This document shows positions 25,204 through 34,234 of a stretch of DNA of 64,000 nt, piece by piece. The notes beneath the pieces were generated by a model. It was not told the DNA's origin, ran no database searches, and worked only from the letters and a program-made list of their open reading frames with translations. The DNA lies in NCBI RefSeq assembly GCF_023008545.1, contig NZ_CP095397.1, forward strand, positions 372,001 through 436,000. The letters are read 5' to 3'. Source of the stretch: Natribaculum luteum. GTDB lineage: Archaea; Halobacteriota; Halobacteria; Halobacteriales; Natrialbaceae. Within the stretch, counting starts at the first letter, position 1. Each line of letters starts with the position of its first letter. Both the position numbers and the translations under genes were made by a program.

Positions 25204-26205
25204 GTGCCACGAGTGCTTTTGCTACACACTAACCGAGAATATGCCGAGACGCTCGCCGATGCTGTCACTGAAAGTGACACCGACTTTGAACCTCTTGTCG
25301 TTAGCCGCCAGCCATTGCTTGATCGCCTAAAAACGCTTTTGACTGCGGATATTGATTTAATTCAGGCAGACGAACTAATGGTTAATGGAATGCTTGCAGC
25401 CGGCGCATCGCTTGTACGGCAGATTCCTTTAGTTGTTAGCATTCGCGGGTGGGCAGATTACACGAATGCCCACAATCAATACGGCTCTCTACGAGAGAGA
25501 TCTATCGAACTTCGATCCAAGGCTACCTTGCAACGTACCAAATCTACACTGTTCATTAGCGAAATAACTGAGCAAGCCTTCAAGAAACGATATAATGTTT
25601 GTGATGCAACAATTGTCGGCCGTCCTATCGACATTGAGGCATACGCTGATGGGACTCAAAGGGGACGAAATACGTTCGATGTTCTAACGGTCACAAATCT
25701 TCGATACAAAGAGAAATACAAAGGAGTTGTAATGACGTTACAGGCAATGGAACCGTTGTTTGAGGAGTACCCCTCACTTCGGTTTCGTATTGCAGGTAGC
25801 GGTCCTTATCTTGAAAAGTTAAAAAAATTCCTCCAAACATATAATTATTCAAACCGCATCAGTTTGCTTGGGTTCGTTGACGCAATTGCTGACGAGTATG
25901 CGAGTGCAGACCTATTTGTTTATGTTAGCTTTCTTGACTCGTATGCAACAGTAATTTTAGAAGCACAGGCTGCTGGTCTCCCAGTTATCGGTAGTGATGC
26001 TGTCGGCATCCCTGAGACAGTAGGTAATGGTGGGATGCTCTGTGACCCCACTGTTGAGGGTATACAAGCAGCACTTGAGCACGTAATCTCCGACGACGAT
26101 CTCCGATATGATCTTGAAAGGCGCGCCCAGCAAAAGATCGCAACCCACAATGCAGAATCTGCTGCCGCCCATATTGACGTCTGGGAGCGCGTCCTCACAA
26201 ACTGA
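25204..26205 (+). CDS. Glycosyltransferase family 4
   Basis: This 333-residue GT-B fold protein starts at GTG (MPRVLLLHTNREYAETLADAV). The C-terminal donor domain is typical: VLTVTNLRYKEKYKGVVMTLQAM, RFRIAGSGPYLEKLKKFL, and the E-x7-E nucleotide-binding motif EAQAAGLPVIGSDAVGIPE. Base composition is clearly lower in G+C and codon use is different from the rest of the window, with many third-position A or T. This points to recent transfer. It is the only rightward gene among leftward ones here. It probably adds one sugar of the N-glycan; the sugar is unknown. Confidence 0.85.
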   Translation: MPRVLLLHTNREYAETLADAVTESDTDFEPLVVSRQPLLDRLKTLLTADIDLIQADELMVNGMLAAGASLVRQIPLVVSIRGWADYTNAHNQYGSLRERSIELRSKATLQRTKSTLFISEITEQAFKKRYNVCDATIVGRPIDIEAYADGTQRGRNTFDVLTVTNLRYKEKYKGVVMTLQAMEPLFEEYPSLRFRIAGSGPYLEKLKKFLQTYNYSNRISLLGFVDAIADEYASADLFVYVSFLDSYATVILEAQAAGLPVIGSDAVGIPETVGNGGMLCDPTVEGIQAALEHVISDDDLRYDLERRAQQKIATHNAESAAAHIDVWERVLTN

Positions 26206-26237
26206 CTGCCGATTACCTAGTCAAGCACTCGGCAGAC

Positions 26238-27578
26238 TCATTCCTGATATCCTAGATCTCTGAGCCGCTGCCGGACCTCTTCGTCCATCTCGGCACTGAT
26301 TGACTCGCTTCCCACGGAGTTGGCGTGGTTTTCAATCTTATCACGGAACGTCGAGAGAGTGCCAGGATACTCTTCAGCGACGTTCGTCGTTTCTTCCGGA
26401 TCAGATGTCAGATCGAACAGTCTCTCCTCACCGCCCTCCATCTGGACATATTTCCATTCATTCGTTCGAAGAGCAAACCGCCGATCACCTTCATCGTAGT
26501 CCGCCCACTCGGCAATAACCTGCTCCCGATCGTGCTCATGTCCAGACACCAAACTCTCGCCGAGGAATGTGTCGGGTTCAGACGCATCGGCATAGTCGAC
26601 AAGTGTTGGTGCGAGATCGAGTAACCCAACCAGATCATCGACTGTTCCTGACGACTCGCCGTCATGCAGAATGAGGGGAACGTGTAAAACTTCGTCATAG
26701 AATGTCGCCGCATGGCTGAACTGCCCGTGGTCAAGGAACTCTTCGCCGTGATCGGCTGTAAACGCGATGACTGGATCTGTCTCCCACGTGTCTTGAAGCC
26801 CCTTCAGCAAGCGATCAACCTCTGCGTCAACGAATGCAATCTCGGCGTCGTACAGATCGAGAAGTGTGTTTAGTTCGTCGTCGGTGATTCGATCCGGATC
26901 CTCGAGCATCTTCCGGCGCAGACGAATGGCCGTCTCGTTGTCAACTGGGTCGTCCCGGAACTGTCGCTGGTAGCGGGCAGGAGGTGTGTACGGGTGGTGA
27001 ACGTCCATGTAGTGTACCCACAGAAAGCGCGGACCGTCGTCTGCTTTCCGCGCCCACTCCAAGGCCATGTCAGTCATTTCATCGGCCGGAACGTATGCAG
27101 AGCCGAGTTCGACGCCAGTGCGGCGCTCAGTTGCGTTAAACGCCTTTTGTAGAACGTTATAGACAACCCCGTTCTGGTCAAGGTGCGTCTTGACCGCTTG
27201 GCGAGCACGAGCGAGAGGGGACGGATCGGATTTCGAATCGTAGAACTGGTCGAACCCGCGGTCGTAGCCGAAATCCGCGGAGAGATAGAGATTCGAGTGA
27301 AAGCCGGCAGTCTGGTATCCAGCATTCCTGATAGCCTCCGCAAGTGTCGTCCGTTTAGATGAGAGCCGTTCGAACCCCCCATACATCAGTGCGTATGAGG
27401 AGGTGAGAATAGAGGGAAATGATGGGCGAGTTGAGCAGGCATGCGCAAACACGTTCGTAAACCGTCGTCCATCGGTCGCTAAGTCATCTATCACCGGAGT
27501 CGTGTCCCGATCGTAGCCGTAACACCCGACGTGGTCGGCCCGAAGTGAATCAACAGTCACGAGGACGATATCTCGCAT
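26238..27578 (-). CDS. Sulfatase-family protein
   Basis: This protein of about 446 residues (from MRDIVLVTVDSLRADHVGCYGY; an ATG four codons earlier is possible) belongs to the sulfatase branch of the alkaline phosphatase superfamily. VTVDSLRADH supplies the first metal ligands. HACSTRPSFPSILTS stands where the CxPxR nucleophile motif is expected, and FTADHGEEFLDHGQF holds the later DHG and His. The Cys is one position closer to the Arg than in classical formylglycine sulfatases and the Pro is missing, so maturation is uncertain. Two such proteins in one glycosylation cluster suggest trimming or transfer of acidic groups. Confidence 0.8.
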   Translation of the reverse strand: MRDIVLVTVDSLRADHVGCYGYDRDTTPVIDDLATDGRRFTNVFAHACSTRPSFPSILTSSYALMYGGFERLSSKRTTLAEAIRNAGYQTAGFHSNLYLSADFGYDRGFDQFYDSKSDPSPLARARQAVKTHLDQNGVVYNVLQKAFNATERRTGVELGSAYVPADEMTDMALEWARKADDGPRFLWVHYMDVHHPYTPPARYQRQFRDDPVDNETAIRLRRKMLEDPDRITDDELNTLLDLYDAEIAFVDAEVDRLLKGLQDTWETDPVIAFTADHGEEFLDHGQFSHAATFYDEVLHVPLILHDGESSGTVDDLVGLLDLAPTLVDYADASEPDTFLGESLVSGHEHDREQVIAEWADYDEGDRRFALRTNEWKYVQMEGGEERLFDLTSDPEETTNVAEEYPGTLSTFRDKIENHANSVGSESISAEMDEEVRQRLRDLGYQE

Positions 27579-27635
27579 GTGATCATCCAACGGGATTACC
27601 TACAAGATGCTTTCGAGATGGACACGTTACACCTG

Positions 27636-28622
27636 CTACAGACTCCGAAGGACATTCGAATATTCACCGGCAATCCGTTCCCAACTGTACTCCGCAGCCA
27701 GTTTCTGGAGGCTATCGATTGTAGTTTCAGAGACATCGTTCGCTCGTTCGATGGCGGCAGCAATCGATGCAGACTCAGCCTCGCAGAACTCGACAGTACC
27801 GTCGAACTTCTTTTCAGCTCGGCCAGACAGTTGTACCGTCGGGAGGCGTGCAGCACCGTATTCCAGGACCTTTAGTGTATGTGGGTCATCGACGAGGCTA
27901 ACCCCAACATCGGCAGCGTGGAGGTACCCCGGCACATGTTCGTGTGGAACAGTCCCCAAATAGATAATCCTATCCGAATTTGCAGCAGCGTCAGTGACGG
28001 TCGGTTCGAGTGAACCCGAACCAAGCACAACCAATGACCAGTCATCAAGATAGTATATACTTTCGACTAGTTCTCGGATATGATAGATCGGCTCGAGACC
28101 ACCAACATAGATGACGACGTTCTTTCGAAGATCGAACTTTTCGAGGCGATCACTGGCAATATCGAGTATCCGAGCGTCAGGATCGGCGAACCGGTTATAC
28201 TCGACACCGAGGTCGGACTTAGTGGCTGTCGTTGCGTGACGCTGAACCCGCGTCTTTTCTTCAGAATACACATACAACGTGTGGGCCGATTTCCGGAATG
28301 CGAGGTTTTCGAGATGGCGAACGGACTGCGCTATTGGCCACACGCTAGTCTCCTCCAACTGGCGGATCGGGTCAACGTGGTCTACAACTAGCGGCAATCC
28401 CGTAACCGTAGACACGACTAGTCCGACAATAGCGCCAGCACGTGTCGTCCCGATGATTGCATCATATTCGTCATCGGAAGCGAAAATCTCTCGAATTATC
28501 CACGGTCTTCCGGCTCGAAGATCGACGTTGAACCCGTTCTCTTCAAGGTGGGATGCGATACGCGCTCTCCCAACGCTGATATTCTCAGGTTTGTTCGGTG
28601 TAAGCCAAAGTACCCGTGTCAT
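27636..28622 (-). CDS. Glycosyltransferase family 4 (second)
   Basis: This 328-residue GT-B glycosyltransferase begins MTRVLWLTPNKPENISVGRARIASHLE. The acceptor domain is followed by VVIYVGGLEPIYHIRELVESI, SLVVLGSGSLEPTVT and LHAADVGVSLVDDPHTLKVLEYGAARLPTV, the last covering the donor-binding E-rich motif. Only nine bases separate it from the downstream end of the neighbouring GT2 gene, so the two and the sulfatase gene (45-60 bases away) form a leftward operon. It likely extends the dolichol-linked glycan at the cytoplasmic face. Sugar specificity is unknown. Confidence 0.85.
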   Translation of the reverse strand: MTRVLWLTPNKPENISVGRARIASHLEENGFNVDLRAGRPWIIREIFASDDEYDAIIGTTRAGAIVGLVVSTVTGLPLVVDHVDPIRQLEETSVWPIAQSVRHLENLAFRKSAHTLYVYSEEKTRVQRHATTATKSDLGVEYNRFADPDARILDIASDRLEKFDLRKNVVIYVGGLEPIYHIRELVESIYYLDDWSLVVLGSGSLEPTVTDAAANSDRIIYLGTVPHEHVPGYLHAADVGVSLVDDPHTLKVLEYGAARLPTVQLSGRAEKKFDGTVEFCEAESASIAAAIERANDVSETTIDSLQKLAAEYSWERIAGEYSNVLRSL

Positions 28623-28631
28623 GGTTGACGA

Positions 28632-29552
28632 TCACCGCCACTTGGTCATCCCATAGAGATATCCAAACCCAACAGTCGTCGTAAAGACGAACAACATCAC
28701 GAACTGCACGGCCTTCTCGAGGGAAGGAGCGGTAAAAAGCTGTTTCACGCGCGACGGGACGAACTCTCGAAAGAGTTGACCGAGGAAGTCGTACTCCTCG
28801 CCGGTCGATTCGGGAACTAGCACTTCCATCCCGCGCTTCGAGTACCCCTGCCAGAAGGCACGGTCGAGCAACCACAGCGGTTCGGTCCGGTAGTCGAACA
28901 CCTTGTGGGCGACCTCCGCCTCGGGTTCGTAGTAGACGCCCTGACCGTACCTGCTGCGGAGGCGGGCACACAGTTCTGTCTCGCCGCCCTGGAGATTTTC
29001 GTCGCCCTGGCGGCCGCCGATGTTGGTATCGAACCCGTCCAGCTCGAGGAAGACGTCCTGCCGGAAGGAGATGTTCGAGCCGAACGTGTTGCGGACCTCG
29101 CCCCGACCGTCGGCGAACCCGCGCTGGGTGACGCCGATCAGGAAGTAAAACTCCTCGGGGAGAAACGTCGGTCTCCCGGCCACCCACTCTGGAACCATCT
29201 TCCCGCCGGCGGCCAGCGCGCCCTCTCGCTCGTACGTCTCGACGAGTGTGGCGACCCACTCAGGATCGGCTACGGCGTCGTCATCGATGAACGCGACTAC
29301 GTCGCCCGTCGCCGCTTTTGCTCCATTGTTTCGACTCTCGAGCAGTCCGACGTTGTCCTCGTTGCAGTGGATCAAAACCTCCTCGCGGTCGCCGTACTCC
29401 TCGTGAAAGCGCTCGCAGACCGCCTCGTTTCCGTCGGCGACGAGCACGAGTTCGACGTCGTCGTACGTCTGCTCGAGGACGCTTTCGGCGGCGTCCTGCA
29501 GGTCATCGTACCGGTCCAGCGTATGCTCACAGACGACGACCGAGACGCGCAT
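28632..29552 (-). CDS. AglG/AglI-like glycosyltransferase family 2
   Basis: This GT2 enzyme of 306 residues starts MRVSVVVCEHTLDRYDDLQDAAESVL, chosen because haloarchaeal AglG/AglI proteins begin in this way; an ATG 11 codons earlier is possible. The GT-A motifs are VLVADGNEAV and VAFIDDDAVADPEWV (the Asp cluster for metal and nucleotide), and GGETELCARLR. A single C-terminal membrane segment (AVQFVMLFVFTTTVGFGYLYG) anchors it. In Haloferax, AglG and AglI add hexuronic acids as second and third sugars. The same position is likely here. It is first in the leftward operon and divergent from aglB. Confidence 0.85.
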   Translation of the reverse strand: MRVSVVVCEHTLDRYDDLQDAAESVLEQTYDDVELVLVADGNEAVCERFHEEYGDREEVLIHCNEDNVGLLESRNNGAKAATGDVVAFIDDDAVADPEWVATLVETYEREGALAAGGKMVPEWVAGRPTFLPEEFYFLIGVTQRGFADGRGEVRNTFGSNISFRQDVFLELDGFDTNIGGRQGDENLQGGETELCARLRSRYGQGVYYEPEAEVAHKVFDYRTEPLWLLDRAFWQGYSKRGMEVLVPESTGEEYDFLGQLFREFVPSRVKQLFTAPSLEKAVQFVMLFVFTTTVGFGYLYGMTKWR

Positions 29553-29889
29553 GCGCAGTGGTCGGAAACCGAGAGAGTTAGTCATTTCGAGATTGGATCG
29601 ACGATCATTGGCCGGAAGAGGCGGACACCACGCCAAAGTACGGCACGCAAGCGCTCGTCGCCGGGTGACGTTCGACCGCCTGCTCCGGTGTCGTGTCGAC
29701 GCCGGCCGATGCGGTGTAGTTTATGCCTGAAGACGTATTCTCTCCCAGCCATGGCGATTCGTGCCCACCACGGACGATTCGGGGGAGGTGGATCAGACCT
29801 CCTGCTCGAGCGGGCAATCTCGAGCGAAATATGAAAGCGCCGCGAATAGATGACAAGGCTTATTCTTCGGTTGGGATTGATGGAACCTA
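29553..29889. promoter_or_regulatory. Divergent intergenic region between the AglG-like gene and aglB
   Basis: The 337-base spacer contains no convincing gene. Near aglB an A+T-rich stretch (about 29855-29868, GGCTTATTCTTCGG) may be its TATA region, 25-30 bases before the ATG. The leftward promoter is not clear. Confidence 0.4.
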
Positions 29890-32820
29890 ATGAGTACCGA
29901 CACTGAACACGTCGAGGAGGACACCGAAACGCCCTTCCTCGAGACGTGGAGAGAGTGGTATCACGTCCCGGTTATCGGGGTCGTGGTACTGTTCATGTTC
30001 CTCGCGCGAATCAGGTCGTACGATCGGTTCGTTACCGAGGACGGCACTCCCGCCCTGGCCGCAGTCGACTCGTGGTATCACTGGCGAACGATACAGTGGA
30101 CGGCCAAAAACTATCCCGGAACGATGCCCTACGACGTGTGGACCGGCTTTCCCACCGGTCACTACGTCGGTCAGTTCGGCACGCTGTTCGACCAGCTAAT
30201 CGTGACGGCCGCGATGATCGTCGGACTCGGCAGTCCCTCCACCGAGACGCTCTACACGGTCGCACTGCTCTCCGTGCCCGCGATGGCAGCGCTGGTCGCG
30301 ATTCCCGTGTTCTACATGGGCCGGCGACTCGGCGGCACGGTCGGCGGACTCGTCTCGATCGTCGTGCTCGCACTCGCGCCCGGCACGTTCTTCTACCGGT
30401 CGATGGTCGGCCAGCTCGATCACCACACCGCCGAAGTGCTGTTCATGGCAATTGCCATGCTGGCGATGATGGTCGCACTCCGCGTCGCAGAACGGGAGAA
30501 GCCGATTTACGAACTGGTCGTCGATGGAGACTGGGACGCCCTCCGCGAGCCAGCGATCTACAGCGTCCTCGCCGGACTCGCGCTCTCGCTGTACATCTGG
30601 GTGTGGCCGTCGGCCATCCTGCTGATCGGCATCTTCGCCGTCTTCTTCGCCGTGCAACTCTGTCTCGACTACGTCCGTGGCGTCTCCCCCGATCACGTCG
30701 CGTTCGTCGGTGCCGTCAGCATGGGGACGACGACCGTCGTCACCACGCTACTCATCGAAGACGGCGGAGCAGGCCTCAACGTCTCGAGTTTCGGCTACCT
30801 CCAGCCGCTCGCAGCCCTGCTGGTCGCGGCCGGCGTCGTCTTCATGGCCTGGCTCGCCCGTCAGTGGAACGACCGCGGTCTCGAGCGGCGCTACTATCCC
30901 GTGGCGATCGGCGGGATCATCGCCGCCGTGTTGGTCGTGATGATGCTCGCGCTTCCCAACCTCTACGATACGTTCGTCGGGAACCTCACCGGGCGGTTGC
31001 TCCCGCTCGACCCGAGTACGGGTGCGCTCACCGTTCGCGAAGCCCATCCACCGGGGAACTTCACCGCACACGTCTTCGACGAGTTCGGAGCCGCGTTCTA
31101 CACGATGCTCGCCGGACTCGGATTCCTCATCGCACGGCCGTTCCTCGGCCGCGAGTATCGCGCGGAGTACACGCTGATCGTCGTCTGGTCGCTGTTTCTG
31201 ATCAGCATGTCGATGACGCAGACTCGCTTCGCATACTATCTCGTGCTCGCGGTCGCGGTCGTCAACGCGGTCTTCGTCGCGGACGTCGTCCGACTGTTCG
31301 ACCTCTCGGGGACGGTCCAGTCGCTCCAGGACGTCGAGACCTACCAGGTCATCGTCTTCGTTCTCGTGATCGTGCTCCTGTTTGCACCGCTTTTGCCGCC
31401 GATGGCTGCCGCCGGCAGCACCGCGTGGGATCGCGGCGAGCAGAGCCAGCCCAGCAGCGACGCGATGATCTGGGAGGACTCGAACCACTGGCTCGCGGAG
31501 AACACGCCCGAACCCGGCAACTACGGCGGTGCGGGTAACGAGTCCGAACTCGAGTACTACGGCACCTACGACTACCCCGAAGACGGTGACTACGACTACC
31601 CCGAGGGCGCCTACGGCGTGATGTCGTGGTGGGACTACGGCCACCTCATCACGGTCCAAGGCGAGCGGATCCCCCACGCGAACCCGTTCCAGCAGAACGC
31701 GCGGTCGGCCTCGGCGTATCTCACCGCGGAGTCCGAAGAGCGCGCCGAGTTGATCCTCGAGGCGATCGCGGCCGGCGAACCGGTGGCCGACCGATCAACC
31801 GAGGAGTTGCGCGACGCCGTCGAGAACGCAGACGAGAGTCACGAACAGCAACGGTACGTGATGATCGACTACGCGACGGCAGGCGGGAAGTTCAGCGCGA
31901 TCACGGCGTGGTCCGGGCCGGGCTACGGCCACTACGTGACGCCCGCGGATTACCAGTCCGGTGAGTCGATTCCGGTCGAGGAGATCGGCGAGCGGTTCGG
32001 GAATCTGCCGTACGACAATACGACCACGTCCCGGCTGTACTTCGACGACGCCGCCGGAATGGAACACTACCGGCTCGTCCACGAGAACGACGCATTCACG
32101 CCGACGTACATCAGTTACGCGATCACCCGGAACGGGCAGGTCGCCACGAACGAGAACGGTCAGCCTGCGGTCGCGATCAACCGTCGAGTCACCCAGCAGG
32201 TCCAGCTCGAACTCCAGCAGCTCCAGAGCAATCCCAACCTCGACGTGCAGGTCTTCGACCAGCGCCAGGCCGCCGCGGTGAAGACGTTCGAACGGGTCGA
32301 GGGCGCGACGCTCACCGGCTCGCTCGACGACCAGAGCGTGATCGACGACGAGAACGCGGCGGTCTACGCGCAGGTCGAACTCGAGACGGGCACCAACCGG
32401 ACGTTCGTCTACACCCAGCAGGCCGAACTGGCCGACGACGGCAGTTTCGAGGTGACGGTGCCGTACGCGACCGACGACGAACTCGGGCCGGACGACGGCT
32501 ACACGGACAGCAGCGTCGAGGCGGTCGGCGACTACGCGGTCTTCGTCGGCACGCCCGACAACGGCACCATCCAGCAACACTACGCCGGCGAGACCGCCGT
32601 TCCCGAAACGGCGGTCGTCGACGGCGATACCGTCGACGTGACCCTCGAGCAGACCGACGAGGTCGTCGACGATCCCGACGCCAACGAGACGACAGACGAC
32701 GGCAACGAGACCAGCGAAGGTGACGGTGACTCCGCGGCGAACGAGACGGAGACGAACGAGACCGACGCCGGGAACGTCTCGAGTTCGCTCGAGCCCGTCG
32801 CGGCTCGAACGGCACGCTGA
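29890..32820 (+). CDS. aglB: Dolichyl-phosphooligosaccharide--protein oligosaccharyltransferase
   Basis: AglB moves the finished glycan from its dolichol carrier to Asn in N-x-S/T sequons outside the cell. The 976-residue protein has a multi-spanning N-terminal half and an extracellular C-terminal half. The first loop carries AAVDSWYHWR with the catalytic Asp, a later loop has LTVREAHPPGNF, and the signature WWDYG is at residues 580-584. An unusual tail of about 50 residues rich in Asp, Glu and Thr holds five sequons (Asn 932, 939, 951, 956, 962). It ends the locus that begins with aglJ. Confidence 0.97.
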   Translation: MSTDTEHVEEDTETPFLETWREWYHVPVIGVVVLFMFLARIRSYDRFVTEDGTPALAAVDSWYHWRTIQWTAKNYPGTMPYDVWTGFPTGHYVGQFGTLFDQLIVTAAMIVGLGSPSTETLYTVALLSVPAMAALVAIPVFYMGRRLGGTVGGLVSIVVLALAPGTFFYRSMVGQLDHHTAEVLFMAIAMLAMMVALRVAEREKPIYELVVDGDWDALREPAIYSVLAGLALSLYIWVWPSAILLIGIFAVFFAVQLCLDYVRGVSPDHVAFVGAVSMGTTTVVTTLLIEDGGAGLNVSSFGYLQPLAALLVAAGVVFMAWLARQWNDRGLERRYYPVAIGGIIAAVLVVMMLALPNLYDTFVGNLTGRLLPLDPSTGALTVREAHPPGNFTAHVFDEFGAAFYTMLAGLGFLIARPFLGREYRAEYTLIVVWSLFLISMSMTQTRFAYYLVLAVAVVNAVFVADVVRLFDLSGTVQSLQDVETYQVIVFVLVIVLLFAPLLPPMAAAGSTAWDRGEQSQPSSDAMIWEDSNHWLAENTPEPGNYGGAGNESELEYYGTYDYPEDGDYDYPEGAYGVMSWWDYGHLITVQGERIPHANPFQQNARSASAYLTAESEERAELILEAIAAGEPVADRSTEELRDAVENADESHEQQRYVMIDYATAGGKFSAITAWSGPGYGHYVTPADYQSGESIPVEEIGERFGNLPYDNTTTSRLYFDDAAGMEHYRLVHENDAFTPTYISYAITRNGQVATNENGQPAVAINRRVTQQVQLELQQLQSNPNLDVQVFDQRQAAAVKTFERVEGATLTGSLDDQSVIDDENAAVYAQVELETGTNRTFVYTQQAELADDGSFEVTVPYATDDELGPDDGYTDSSVEAVGDYAVFVGTPDNGTIQQHYAGETAVPETAVVDGDTVDVTLEQTDEVVDDPDANETTDDGNETSEGDGDSAANETETNETDAGNVSSSLEPVAARTAR

Positions 32821-32982
32821 CGTCGACCGTCACCGCTCTTTTCGGTCGGACGGCGGCGACGTTCGATCGACCCTATCGCATTCGCCCGTTCGTCGCGATC
32901 GAACCGATACGCCTACGCCGCCGCCAAACGGCCGCCGGGAGAGTGAGAACGCTTTTAGGACCACCCGGAATATCCACGGGCG

Positions 32983-33921
32983 ATGCGAGAACTTCTCGTC
33001 GTCTATCTCAAGGGCTTCTCGATGGGTGCTGCGGACGTCGTCCCGGGCGTCTCCGGGGCGACGATCGCGCTCATCGTCGGGATCTACGACCGGCTGATCC
33101 GGGCGATCACCGCGATCGACCCACGGGAGTTACGCTCGGGGGTTCGTATCTACGATTCCGACGAACGACGGGCGTTCCTGGCCACACTCGAGCGAATGGA
33201 CGTCGTCTTCCTCGTGGCGCTCGGATTGGGGATCCTCTCGGCGGTCGTCGCCCTCTCGGGGCTCATGCACGTCGCGGTGACGACGTACCCGGTCCCGACG
33301 TACGCGTTCTTCTTCGGATTGATCGCTGCGTCGGCGGTCGTCCTCTACGACCAGCTGGACGTCTGGACGCTTCGCCGAGTCGCAGTCTCGATCGCCGGGA
33401 TCGTGATCGCAGCAATCGTTACCGGTGCGACGGAGACCGGGGCGAGCCACGGGCCGGTCATGATCTTCCTCGCGGGTGTGGTCGCGATCTGCGCGATGAT
33501 CCTGCCCGGCGTCTCCGGGGCGTTCTTCCTGCTGATACTCGGCCAGTACGAGTACATGACCGGCGTGTTGAGCGAGTTCGTCGACGGGCTGGTCGCGCTC
33601 CTCGACGGCCAGTCGCTCGCGCCGGTGGTCGAGACGGGAACCGTCGTCGCGATCTTCTGCGTCGGCGCGGCTATCGGCCTGTTCACGATGGCCCACGTCG
33701 TCCGACGCGCGCTCCAGGCGTACCGCGGGGCGACGCTCGCGTTCCTCGTGAGTCTGATGGTCGGCGCGCTTCGCCTGCCACTCGAGGAGGTGGTCGCGAA
33801 CCTCGGCGAGACGGCGGTCGGCTCGCCGGTCGTCGCACTCCTCACCGCCATCGTCGGCTGTGCTGCCGTCCTCCTCGTCGATCGGTACACGACCGACCTC
33901 GAGTACGCGAACGACCGCTAA
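32983..33921 (+). CDS. DUF368 membrane protein, candidate polyprenyl-phosphate translocase
   Basis: This 312-residue protein with about eight hydrophobic segments has the duplicated DUF368 motif: GFSMGAADVVPGVSGATIALIVGIY at residue ~11 and MILPGVSGAFFLLILGQYEYM at ~172. Bacterial DUF368 proteins (PopT) have been shown to return undecaprenyl phosphate across the membrane. After AglB releases the glycan, dolichyl phosphate or pyrophosphate remains outside, so a flipping role for this protein in archaea is a natural inference. It has its own TATA-like box (CGCTTTTAGG, about 32949-32958) and lies 162 bases after aglB on the same strand. Confidence 0.85.
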   Translation: MRELLVVYLKGFSMGAADVVPGVSGATIALIVGIYDRLIRAITAIDPRELRSGVRIYDSDERRAFLATLERMDVVFLVALGLGILSAVVALSGLMHVAVTTYPVPTYAFFFGLIAASAVVLYDQLDVWTLRRVAVSIAGIVIAAIVTGATETGASHGPVMIFLAGVVAICAMILPGVSGAFFLLILGQYEYMTGVLSEFVDGLVALLDGQSLAPVVETGTVVAIFCVGAAIGLFTMAHVVRRALQAYRGATLAFLVSLMVGALRLPLEEVVANLGETAVGSPVVALLTAIVGCAAVLLVDRYTTDLEYANDR

Positions 33922-33984
33922 TCGGGCGCAGACGTCCTGTCGCAGCCAAACTTCACGTTCTTGGTTCTAGTATAATTACGAAGC

Positions 33985-34020
33985 AATTTATCTGTAACAT
34001 TTAGATAAATTTATTGTTTT
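33985..34020 (+). promoter_or_regulatory. Operator-like inverted repeat and TATA box before the 44-residue peptide gene
   Basis: AATTTATCT (33985-33993) and AGATAAATT (34003-34011) form a perfect 9-base inverted repeat with nine bases between, so the half-sites are about two helical turns apart (18 bases centre to centre). It runs directly into the TATA-like TTTATTGTTTTT (34010-34021), placed about 28 bases before the ATG at 34043. A dimeric regulator is expected. Confidence 0.6.
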
Positions 34021-34042
34021 TGGTGATAACCAATGGAATGTA

Positions 34043-34177
34043 ATGTTCGTGAAAGACGACGCGAAAGATTACCTCGCATCGCACCCCCGAATGATCGGCG
34101 CACTGTTTACGGTGCTGTTGCTGCTGAGTCAGGCCGGTTCGGTCGTCGCAGGCAGCTCTTCGCAGGTCGGCCCTTAA
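34043..34177 (+). CDS. 44-residue hydrophobic peptide with signal-like segment
   Basis: The translation is MFVKDDAKDYLASHPRM followed by IGALFTVLLLLSQAGSVVAG and ending SSSQVGP. A charged N-terminus, one hydrophobic segment (about residues 17-36) and an A-x-A-like SVVAG site suggest either a membrane microprotein or a precursor from which a short SSSQVGP-type peptide is released. I have the impression that short haloarchaeal peptides of this plan recur, but I cannot name a family. Strong support comes from the well-placed promoter with an inverted repeat and from the clean start and stop. It converges on the CHAT protease gene. Confidence 0.65.
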   Translation: MFVKDDAKDYLASHPRMIGALFTVLLLLSQAGSVVAGSSSQVGP

Positions 34178-34234
34178 AACAAGTAATTATATATCGATCC
34201 TAGTAGGTTATTCCACCAATAAATAGAGACGTCG

